A DNA stretch of 64,000 bases from CAYPNF01 sp964411985 (GTDB lineage: Bacteria; Verrucomicrobiota; Verrucomicrobiia; Limisphaerales; J093): the NCBI GenBank assembly GCA_964411985.1, contig CAYPNF010000005.1, positions 182,076-246,075 of the forward strand, in the 5' to 3' direction. A program made the translations under genes and the position numbers. The notes beneath the pieces were generated by a model. That model did no database searches. It worked only from the letters and a program-made list of their open reading frames with translations, and was not told the DNA's origin. Below are positions 1 to 6,233 of the stretch, in pieces (the stretch's first letter is position 1; every line of letters begins with the position of its first letter).

Positions 1-1
1 G

Positions 2-130
2 TTTGCAGGGCTGACTGGGGTACTTGTTTCTTATCGCTTCGACCTGCCATGCGGTCCGTCGATCGTGCTGGCGGCGGTGGCCCTGTTCATGGTAACCTTA
101 GTGATGAGTCGGCTTCGCACGAGAGCCTAA
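2..130 (+). CDS. C-terminal end of metal ABC transporter permease (ZnuB/MntB-like, partial)
   Basis: Only the last 42 codons are in the window, read in frame 2 and ending at TAA 128-130. They encode a hydrophobic segment with a preceding short loop (Phe-Asp-Leu-Pro-Cys-Gly-Pro-Ser), a final membrane helix and a basic tail. In ABC-3 family zinc/manganese permeases the last loop and helix have this pattern, where a Pro-Xaa-Gly-Pro turn leads into the terminal transmembrane segment. The Fur-family regulator begins eight bases downstream, an arrangement typical of zinc or manganese uptake loci, so the permease call rests on both the peptide and its neighbour. The rest of the gene, and presumably the ATPase and binding protein, lie outside the window. 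Confidence 0.7.
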   Translation, partial: FAGLTGVLVSYRFDLPCGPSIVLAAVALFMVTLVMSRLRTRA

Positions 131-138
131 CTACACCT

Positions 139-594
139 ATGGGAGCGGAGCACCAGCACCGGGAGAGAAAGGGTGGCGTTACGGATCTGGCAGATCATCT
201 GAGGAGAAGGTCCCGCAAGGTAACCGTGCCACGCCAGGCCGTGCTACGGCTGTTGGAAGAGAGACGTAATCCATTGACCATTAAGGACATACAGGCTGGT
301 ATCAAGAGTATCTCCTGCGATCTTGCCACCATCTACCGATCCGTGCACTTATTGGAGGAGATGGGGTTGGTAAAACGCTTCGATTTCGGGGATGGGACAG
401 CGCGATACGAGTACCTCCAGGACGGGGACGATGGTCATCATCACCATCTGATCTGCACTTCTTGCGCGGCGGTGGTGGAGATTGAGGACTGTTTTCCACC
501 CGACCTCGAAAACCGGATTGCGGAGAAGAACGGATTCAAGGTGGTGACCCATCGGTTGGAGTTCTTTGGTGTTTGTCCTGGGTGCCAGGGATAG
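139..594 (+). CDS. Fur-family metalloregulator (probably Zur-like)
   Basis: Encodes 151 residues. The N-terminal half is a winged helix with the family signature Leu-Ala-Thr-Ile-Tyr-Arg-Ser-Val near residues 62-69. The C-terminal half holds the metal-binding dimerization domain: a run of four His (100-103), Cys107 and Cys110 (CxxC), His138, and Cys146 and Cys149 (CxxC). The two CxxC pairs form the structural zinc site in most Fur and Zur proteins. The frame is open upstream to an ATG at 49, but that stretch overlaps the permease tail, so the ATG at 139, eight bases after its stop, is preferred. Co-location with a metal permease suggests control of zinc or manganese uptake; which metal is sensed cannot be read from sequence. 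Confidence 0.9.
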   Translation: MGAEHQHRERKGGVTDLADHLRRRSRKVTVPRQAVLRLLEERRNPLTIKDIQAGIKSISCDLATIYRSVHLLEEMGLVKRFDFGDGTARYEYLQDGDDGHHHHLICTSCAAVVEIEDCFPPDLENRIAEKNGFKVVTHRLEFFGVCPGCQG

Positions 595-644
595 GCAATT
601 TTCGTATACAGGATTGGTTTTGCCGGTGTCTATCGTGTGAGTGA

Positions 645-1214
645 ATGAAAGCTCCTGAGGCTCAATCCCGACATTGGTGTGAGGCTCTGTACGAGACCTG
701 CTGTTCCGAGATTGTCTTGTACGGGAGGGCCTTGGGGTTGAGCCATTCGGAGGCGGAAGACGTGCTCCAGGACACTTTCCTGGCGGTGCTGCGTGGAGGT
801 ACCCAACCTTCCGAACCTCGACACTATCTGCTGAGGGCATTCCGCAATCGCGCTCTGAATTTCCGTAGGGGTTTGTGGCGCCGGGCCTGGCGGGAATTGG
901 AATCTGCACGGTGGTTCGAGAAGCCAGAGAATCGGTGCAGTGCTGAGGAGGATGCCATGAGGCTTCTGCCTTCGCTGCCATCGGAACAAAGAGAAGTTAT
1001 TGTGCTAAAAATTTGGCATGAAATGACTTACGACGAAATTGGGGCCCTGCTTGAGGTGTCACCGAATACCGTGGCTGGGCGCTATCGTTACGGCATGGAA
1101 AAACTTCGTGCTGCTTTGAAAGGAAATGCATATGAGCAACTGGATCGAAATGGAGAGCCAGCTTCGTGGCTGGCAGCCTCGCCGACCGTCTCCCAGGATT
1201 CGCCGCACTCTTGA
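645..1214 (+). CDS. ECF-type RNA polymerase sigma factor
   Basis: Encodes 189 residues, the usual ECF size. Region 2 lies around residues 15-85, with a Ser-Glu-Ala-Glu-Asp-Val-Leu-Gln-Asp-Thr-Phe segment typical of sigma-2. Region 4 lies around 105-160, with Pro-Ser-Glu-Gln-Arg-Glu-Val-Ile and a helix-turn-helix reading Thr-Tyr-Asp-Glu-Ile-Gly-Ala-Leu-Leu. No anti-sigma domain is recognised nearby, but a small membrane protein starts inside the end of this gene in another frame. This arrangement suggests a sigma factor with its own membrane partner. The regulon is unknown. Confidence 0.9.
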   Translation: MKAPEAQSRHWCEALYETCCSEIVLYGRALGLSHSEAEDVLQDTFLAVLRGGTQPSEPRHYLLRAFRNRALNFRRGLWRRAWRELESARWFEKPENRCSAEEDAMRLLPSLPSEQREVIVLKIWHEMTYDEIGALLEVSPNTVAGRYRYGMEKLRAALKGNAYEQLDRNGEPASWLAASPTVSQDSPHS

Positions 1215-1545
1215 GCAGAGTGCCCGTGGTCCTTTTGCGGGCGAGGGTGCTCAATCCTGGCCGCTCTCCTGGAGAGGGATGGCCCCGGCGGTCTCTGCTC
1301 TGATGCTCTCCCTACTCCTGTTTTTGCCCAAGTCGATGTCCTTGACGTACTTTCACCCTAGCCCGATCACCATGGCCATGACATCCGCCACCCTCAGCAA
1401 CCAATTCTACGGCGCTTACTTCCCGTCCGCACTTCACAGCTTTCAGAATGCCTGGGAAGGCCCTAGATTGGTGTGGACAAACGGTCGGTGCCTCCCTTCA
1501 ACTATCACCTTTCTTCCCGTTCAGGGAACGAACTTTTTGCCTTGA
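1132..1545 (+). CDS. Small single-pass membrane protein overlapping the sigma gene; possible anti-sigma partner
   Basis: Encodes about 137 residues from the ATG at 1132; an in-frame ATG at 1126 is also possible. A purine-rich AAAGGA sits just upstream. The start lies about 80 bases inside the sigma gene in a different frame, which implies translational coupling. Residues 1-35 are charged, with a Trp-Gln-Pro-Arg-Arg-Pro-Ser-Pro-Arg motif. One hydrophobic helix follows at roughly 52-68, then a tail of about 70 residues that would lie across the membrane. Short cytoplasmic N-termini followed by one helix are common in proteins encoded after ECF sigma factors. No zinc-binding anti-sigma motif (HxxxCxxC) is present, so the regulatory role is inferred from position only. 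Confidence 0.6.
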   Translation: MSNWIEMESQLRGWQPRRPSPRIRRTLEQSARGPFAGEGAQSWPLSWRGMAPAVSALMLSLLLFLPKSMSLTYFHPSPITMAMTSATLSNQFYGAYFPSALHSFQNAWEGPRLVWTNGRCLPSTITFLPVQGTNFLP

Positions 1546-1551
1546 TTCGCC

Positions 1552-4500
1552 ATGACTAATGATAAAGGAAGAACCGGGAAGGATTCCCGGGGAGCGGCAC
1601 TCGGTGGCCCAGCGGCTGCTGTCTCGGAGCGGGTCGTGCCGCTGTTCCGTCCGATCGACTGGATCACCTTTGCGACGACGACTCTCGTGGTTCTGGTGGG
1701 GTATCTGCTCACGCTGGCCCCTGATTTGACGCTTCAGGATAGCGGAGAGCTCGCGGTGGGTTCGATGTATGCCGCCGTCCCGCATGCTCCGGGCTATCCG
1801 ATCTGGACGCTCTACTCCTGGCTTTTCACCGTGATCCTCCCTTTCTCCAATATTGCGTGGAGGGTGGCGGTTTCGTCAGCGGTGTCGGCTGCGTTGGCGA
1901 GCGGGCTCCTGGGTATGCTGGTCTCCCGGGGCAGCAGCATGATTCTTGAGAGCATCGAGGATTTGCGCTCGATCGAACGACGTTGGGAGAACGCTCTGTG
2001 CATGGTCTCGGGTTTTGCCGCGGCCATCCTCCTTGGTTTCAACGGATTCATGTGGAGTCAGGCGATTATTGTGGAAGTGTACTGTCTCAGCGTCCTTTCC
2101 TTGATGGGAGTTTTGATCTGCCTTTTGCGGTGGATGTACGCGCCCCACCAGAGGTGGTACCTGTACGGAGCTTTCTTCCTTTTCGGCATCTGCTTCAACA
2201 ATCACCAGACGCTCATCGTGGCCGCCATGGGAATGGAGGTGGCTATCGCTGCCGCTCATCCCAAGCTGGGCCGGGACCTTTTCTTGGGGAACGGAATCGC
2301 ATACCTCCTGGGATTGATCTGCAAGAGTTTGGGGATCATCACTTCGTTCGACAACAACTTCCCGCTCTACATGATCTACAACCTGGTGGGGATAGGCTCT
2401 ATTGTGGCCTTTGTGTACCTCGCGGTTCAGACCAAGGGGATCCTGTCGGAGTGGAAGACGGTGCTTGTGCTGCTTGCGGCCTGGTTGATTGGTGCGGCCT
2501 TCTATTTCTACATGCCTCTGACCTCGGCCACCAATCCCCCCATGAACTGGGGTTATCCTAGAACGTTTGATGGATTCATCCACGCCTTTACCCGGGGCCA
2601 GTACGAAAAAACCAACCCCACGAATCTGTTTACCGATCCGCTGAAGTTTGTCCTCCAAGTGAAGATGTATTTTGAAGGGGCCGTGGAGGAGTTCCACGTG
2701 GTTCTATTGCTGATGGCCATTGTGCCCTTCTTTTTCTTCCGTAAAATGCAGCAGCGCGAGCGGGCCTGGATTATCGGAAACACCGCGATCTATGCCTGTC
2801 TGGCGTTCCTACTTCTGATCCTGCTCAATCCGCAAACGGACCGCCAGAGCAGGGATCTCACCAAGGTCTTCTTCACCGCTTCCCATGTGACGCTTGCCAT
2901 GTTCATGGGATATGGGATCACCCTGATCGGCGCGATGATGTCCCTCCACTATCAGCGAATCCGGACCTGGACGTTGTACGGTTCGGCGGTGGCCTCGGCC
3001 ATGGCTCTTTATCACCTGGTGGCGAGCGTTTACTCGGTCTACATGGATCCGCGTTCAGAGCAGACCGGCGTCAGTCTCTTCTTCCATGGCTTGGGGAAGG
3101 TGCTCAGTGACGGCTATTTCACGGCGCAAAACTACTCGATTTATGCAGCCCTGTTCCTTCTGCTCGTTTGCCTCCTCTTCATGGGGGCGATTTTGGTCCA
3201 GCGCGTGCGTATGAACTTCTATTGTGTGGTGGCTGTCTTCTCCCTGGCGCCACTCTACGCTCCCTTGTCGCACTTGGCGGAGAACGAACAACGCGGGCAC
3301 TTGTTCGGCTACTGGTTTGGCCATGACATGTTCACGCCTCCCTACAATTTGTATCCCGAGATGACCAAAGACGCGATCCTTTTCGGAGGTACAGACCCGG
3401 GGCGTTTTTGCCCGACTTACATGATCTTTGCCGAGAGCTTCATCAAGCCTGAGCATCGGCGGGATCCGAAGTTTGACCGGCGCGATGTCTACATCATCAC
3501 GCAAAACGCGCTCGCGGACGGGACTTATCTGAATTACATCCGGGCCCACTACAATCGCAGCACCCAGATTGATCCCCCGTTCTTCCGTGACATGATCGGC
3601 TACTTTCAGAACGTGGCTCTCGGAAAGGAGGAGTACGAGAAGAAGGCGCGGGGTCTGCCGCATAAATCCAATACTCTGTCCAAGGTGATTGGCAGCCTGA
3701 CCAACGTCTTTAATCCCGTGGACAGCTGGATTCTCGACATGGGGAGCAAGGTCGAAGCACGCCGTCGCCGTGAGGGAGTGTATCCGCCTAAGGAGATCCA
3801 GACGCCCTCGGTGGATGATTCTCAAAAGGCGTTTCAGGAGTATATCCTGGATGCGCAGAAACGTTTGTACCACGACAGCCAGTTTCCGAACGAACCCAAG
3901 CAGATCCGGCCGGGGGAACTCGTCAGCTTTGCTCCGGATGGCCGGGTGCAGGTGGCGGGACAAGTGGCGGTCATGGCGATCAATGGTCTCTTGACGAAAG
4001 TGATTTTTGATGAGAACCCCGATAATGAGTTCTTTGTGGAAGAGAGCTTCCCATTGGAGTGGATGTATCCCTACCTGACTCCTTTTGGGATCATCATGAA
4101 GATCAACCGGCAACCGGTGAAGGAGATGACGGAGGAAATGCTCAATCGCGACCACGAATTCTGGAGCCAGTACTCGGAGCGGTTGCTTGGGAAATGGATC
4201 ACTTACGACACCCCCGTGAAAGAGATCTGCGATTTTGCTGATCGCGTCTATCGCTCTGGCGATCTCACCGGCTACAAAGGCGATCCGAAATTTGTGCGGG
4301 ATAACGACGCCCAGAAGGCCTTTTCCAAGCTTCGCAATTCCATCGCTGGTCTGTATGCTTGGCGCATCAACGACTCCAAGTCCCCCGCGGAACGGAGTCG
4401 GCTGATCAAAGAGGCCGACTTTGCCTTCAAACAGGCGTTCGCCTTCTGTCCATATAGCCCGGAGACCGTGAGCCGTTATGCCACGCTGCTGGCGGGGCAG

Positions 4501-5097
4501 GGGCGTTTGGACGATGCGATCCTGGTGGCTGAGACCTGCGGACGGCTGGATACGGAGAGTCTGTTCACGGCGAGTTTGGTGGACCAACTGAGGCAGCTGA
4601 AGCAGGGGACCATGGGAATTAACCAGCTCCAGTCTCAGATGAGCCAGCTCGAGTTGCAGTACCGGACCAATACGAACAACGTGCAGGCGGCTTTCAACCT
4701 GGTCAGTGCCTACCTGCAGGTGCAGCGCACAGGGGCGGCCTACCAGATCCTGGACGAGTTGGTCCAGCGCACGAACGCAGAGCCAACCGCTTTGCTCTCG
4801 GTGGCGAATGCCTATGCGCAACTGGGGCAATACGGCAAAGTCGAACCTTCCCTGCGCCGCCTTCTGGCCTTTGTACCCGAGAATCCCGAGGTGTGGTACG
4901 ACCTCGCTGCCGCCCAGTCGGCCTTGGGCAAGAGCCAGGAAGCTATTACTTCCCTCCGTACGGCGCTGCAGCTCAGCAACCGGCGTTTGGCGGCCGATCC
5001 AAAGGCTGCCAACCTGCAAGCCACGGCGGCGGGTGACAACCGTTTTGCCTCGCTCAGGGCCCTTCCTGAGTTCCAAAAACTGGTCTCGGCAAAATAG
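1552..5097 (+). CDS. DUF2723 polytopic membrane protein with C-terminal TPR region
   Basis: Encodes 1181 residues. The N-terminal half is a multi-pass membrane region of about a dozen helices. It carries the DUF2723 signature near residues 56-83: Asp-Ser-Gly-Glu at 63-66, then Pro-His-Ala-Pro-Gly-Tyr-Pro at 77-83. DUF2723 proteins resemble GT-C glycosyltransferases such as protein O-mannosyltransferases, whose acidic loop residues contact the lipid-linked sugar donor. That makes glycosyl transfer plausible but unproven here. Residues of about 600-900 are soluble and unassigned. The last 230 residues contain tetratricopeptide-like helical repeats (for example Ala-Asn-Ala-Tyr-Ala-Gln-Leu-Gly-Gln-Tyr). 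It starts six bases after the preceding gene and is followed by a kinase gene. Confidence 0.85.
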   Translation: MTNDKGRTGKDSRGAALGGPAAAVSERVVPLFRPIDWITFATTTLVVLVGYLLTLAPDLTLQDSGELAVGSMYAAVPHAPGYPIWTLYSWLFTVILPFSNIAWRVAVSSAVSAALASGLLGMLVSRGSSMILESIEDLRSIERRWENALCMVSGFAAAILLGFNGFMWSQAIIVEVYCLSVLSLMGVLICLLRWMYAPHQRWYLYGAFFLFGICFNNHQTLIVAAMGMEVAIAAAHPKLGRDLFLGNGIAYLLGLICKSLGIITSFDNNFPLYMIYNLVGIGSIVAFVYLAVQTKGILSEWKTVLVLLAAWLIGAAFYFYMPLTSATNPPMNWGYPRTFDGFIHAFTRGQYEKTNPTNLFTDPLKFVLQVKMYFEGAVEEFHVVLLLMAIVPFFFFRKMQQRERAWIIGNTAIYACLAFLLLILLNPQTDRQSRDLTKVFFTASHVTLAMFMGYGITLIGAMMSLHYQRIRTWTLYGSAVASAMALYHLVASVYSVYMDPRSEQTGVSLFFHGLGKVLSDGYFTAQNYSIYAALFLLLVCLLFMGAILVQRVRMNFYCVVAVFSLAPLYAPLSHLAENEQRGHLFGYWFGHDMFTPPYNLYPEMTKDAILFGGTDPGRFCPTYMIFAESFIKPEHRRDPKFDRRDVYIITQNALADGTYLNYIRAHYNRSTQIDPPFFRDMIGYFQNVALGKEEYEKKARGLPHKSNTLSKVIGSLTNVFNPVDSWILDMGSKVEARRRREGVYPPKEIQTPSVDDSQKAFQEYILDAQKRLYHDSQFPNEPKQIRPGELVSFAPDGRVQVAGQVAVMAINGLLTKVIFDENPDNEFFVEESFPLEWMYPYLTPFGIIMKINRQPVKEMTEEMLNRDHEFWSQYSERLLGKWITYDTPVKEICDFADRVYRSGDLTGYKGDPKFVRDNDAQKAFSKLRNSIAGLYAWRINDSKSPAERSRLIKEADFAFKQAFAFCPYSPETVSRYATLLAGQGRLDDAILVAETCGRLDTESLFTASLVDQLRQLKQGTMGINQLQSQMSQLELQYRTNTNNVQAAFNLVSAYLQVQRTGAAYQILDELVQRTNAEPTALLSVANAYAQLGQYGKVEPSLRRLLAFVPENPEVWYDLAAAQSALGKSQEAITSLRTALQLSNRRLAADPKAANLQATAAGDNRFASLRALPEFQKLVSAK

Positions 5098-5156
5098 CGA
5101 AAAGCTTTGGCGGGTGGTACACTGACATGGTAAGAATGCGGTGTCCGAGTGAGACC

Positions 5157-6017
5157 ATGTTTGGTTTTGGCAAGAGCGACGCTGGTGAAGAGGGACGGCT
5201 GCAGCCGGGCCCGTTCGGACCCTATTGCCTCCAGGAGTTGATTAACAGTGGGGGGATGGCAGACATTTGGCTGGCGACCGATCAGCACAAGATCAGCTAT
5301 GCCTTGCGGGCGCTGCATTCCGCTCACCGTTTTGATTTCACCGCAAAACGCAGGTTCACCACCGGCTGTGAGGTGTTGTCCAAGGTTCACGATCACGAGT
5401 TCATCATTACCTACCACAGCCATGGGAAGATCGAGGGAACCCATTATCTTCTCATGGAGTATGTGGAGGGATCGAACCTGAAGCTGTTAATGGGACGAAG
5501 CGATCCGATCCTGTCCGAGTTGATGGGAAACATTGTGATCGATATGGCCGTTGCCTTGGAGCATGTGCATGAGAAGGGTTTCATGCACCTTGATTTCAAG
5601 CCTGAAAACATCATGGTGACGCGGAACGGGAGTGTCCGCCTGGTGGATTTTGATCTGGCCCTGCCCCGCCCTGAATTCGCCCGGAAGCTGTCGAAAAACC
5701 CTGGAACTCCAGCGTATATGGCACCGGAGCAACTACTTCGCGAGCCGGTGGATCATCGGGCGGACATCTTCGCTTTCGGGGCTTCGGCTTACGAGCTGCT
5801 CACCTTCCGCAAACCGTTCCCTGGCGACAATCCGGATGAAGTCCTGCGGCGCCAGTTGGACCGCAGTATTGATTTTCTATCACCCCGTGAGGTCAACCCG
5901 GACATACCGGTCGCGTTGGAACGGATTCTGCTCAAGTGCTTGGAGCGGGAACCGGAGAAAAGGTACCCATTCATGAGTGTCGTTGTCCGCGATCTCCAGG
6001 GGAGCCTGTACGTCTGA
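5157..6017 (+). CDS. Atypical Ser/Thr protein kinase-like protein
   Basis: Encodes 286 residues from the ATG at 5157; an upstream in-frame ATG at 5127 is less likely. This is a Hanks-type kinase fold without a membrane anchor. The glycine loop is Asn-Ser-Gly-Gly-Met-Ala around 30-35, the helix-C Glu is about 72, and Pro-Ala-Tyr-Met-Ala-Pro-Glu marks the activation segment. Key residues depart from the canon. The VAIK lysine is Arg51 (Ala-Leu-Arg-Ala-Leu), HRD is His144-Leu-Asp146, and DFG is Asp164-Phe-Asp166. Asp146, Lys148 and Asn151 of the catalytic loop remain. It may be a pseudokinase or an enzyme with altered nucleotide handling. It ends about 40 bases before the ilvB leader and is probably not part of that unit. 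Confidence 0.85.
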   Translation: MFGFGKSDAGEEGRLQPGPFGPYCLQELINSGGMADIWLATDQHKISYALRALHSAHRFDFTAKRRFTTGCEVLSKVHDHEFIITYHSHGKIEGTHYLLMEYVEGSNLKLLMGRSDPILSELMGNIVIDMAVALEHVHEKGFMHLDFKPENIMVTRNGSVRLVDFDLALPRPEFARKLSKNPGTPAYMAPEQLLREPVDHRADIFAFGASAYELLTFRKPFPGDNPDEVLRRQLDRSIDFLSPREVNPDIPVALERILLKCLEREPEKRYPFMSVVVRDLQGSLYV

Positions 6018-6032
6018 TGCCGAAATGTGTGC

Positions 6033-6061
6033 TTGACCGTGAGAGGCTCAGGGGGCAAAAT
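6033..6061 (+). promoter_or_regulatory. Candidate sigma-70-type promoter for the ilvB leader
   Basis: TTGACC at 6033-6038 is followed after exactly 17 bases by CAAAAT at 6056-6061, a good match to a vegetative -35/-10 pair. It lies between the kinase stop (6017) and the leader peptide. A start site about seven bases downstream of the -10 would fall near 6068. The leader peptide would then begin at the second ATG (6072) with almost no 5' untranslated sequence. Prediction by eye only. Confidence 0.45.
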
Positions 6062-6146
6062 GCATTCGTTAATGAAATCGATTCGACAAGTCCTGGTACT
6101 GGTAGTCGTCGTAGGTGGCGATGCCGAGGGGGCTTGTCGAAGCTAG
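6060..6146 (+). CDS. ilvB leader peptide (branched-chain amino acid attenuator)
   Basis: A 28-codon reading frame (ATG 6060, TAG 6144-6146). A second in-frame ATG at 6072 would give 24 residues. Codons 11-18 (6090-6113) are GTC CTG GTA CTG GTA GTC GTC GTA, eight consecutive Val/Leu codons, and codon 8 is Ile. Two Gly codons and a short hydrophilic tail follow. This is the classic composition of leader peptides before branched-chain amino acid operons, such as IvbL ahead of E. coli ilvB. It lies directly upstream of alternative hairpins, an intrinsic terminator and an acetolactate synthase gene. The peptide is probably non-functional as a protein and serves to sense charged tRNA-Val and tRNA-Leu through ribosome position. 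Confidence 0.8.
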   Translation: MHSLMKSIRQVLVLVVVVGGDAEGACRS

Positions 6147-6171
6147 AAGGAATTTGACAAGTCAACCCACG
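6084..6171 (+). promoter_or_regulatory. Alternative attenuator hairpins upstream of ilvB
   Basis: Three short segments can pair in two exclusive ways. Segment 1 (CGACAAG, 6084-6090) is the reverse complement of segment 2 (CTTGTCG, 6133-6139), giving a 1:2 pause hairpin. Segment 2 can instead pair with segment 3 (GACAAG, 6156-6161). That 2:3 stem can extend across a TCAA bulge when GGG near 6129-6132 pairs with CCC at 6166-6168, which belongs to the 5' arm of the terminator. A ribosome stalled on the Val/Leu codons (6090-6113) would cover segment 1 and free segment 2 to form the antiterminator. Free passage would favour termination. The model is built from visible complementarity; no folding energies were computed. 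Confidence 0.7.
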
Positions 6172-6197
6172 GCTGGCAACGGTCGTGGGTTTTTTTT
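6164..6197 (+). terminator. Intrinsic terminator of the ilvB attenuator
   Basis: The stem ACCCACG (6165-6171) and CGTGGGT (6184-6190) extends inward by a G-T and a C-G pair around an eight-base loop. A run of eight T (6190-6197) follows. It ends at the base before an in-frame ATG (6198), so it lies in the leader of ilvB rather than after an upstream gene, as expected for an attenuator. Confidence 0.85.
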
Positions 6198-6233
6198 ATG
6201 CCTCGACTGGCCAGGCCAACAGTGAGCAAAGCC

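Noticed and set aside
3055..5076. Long open frame on the minus strand inside the DUF2723 gene
   Set aside because: It is antisense to a gene with clear domains, has no recognisable protein features and reflects the GC-rich codon pattern of the true gene.
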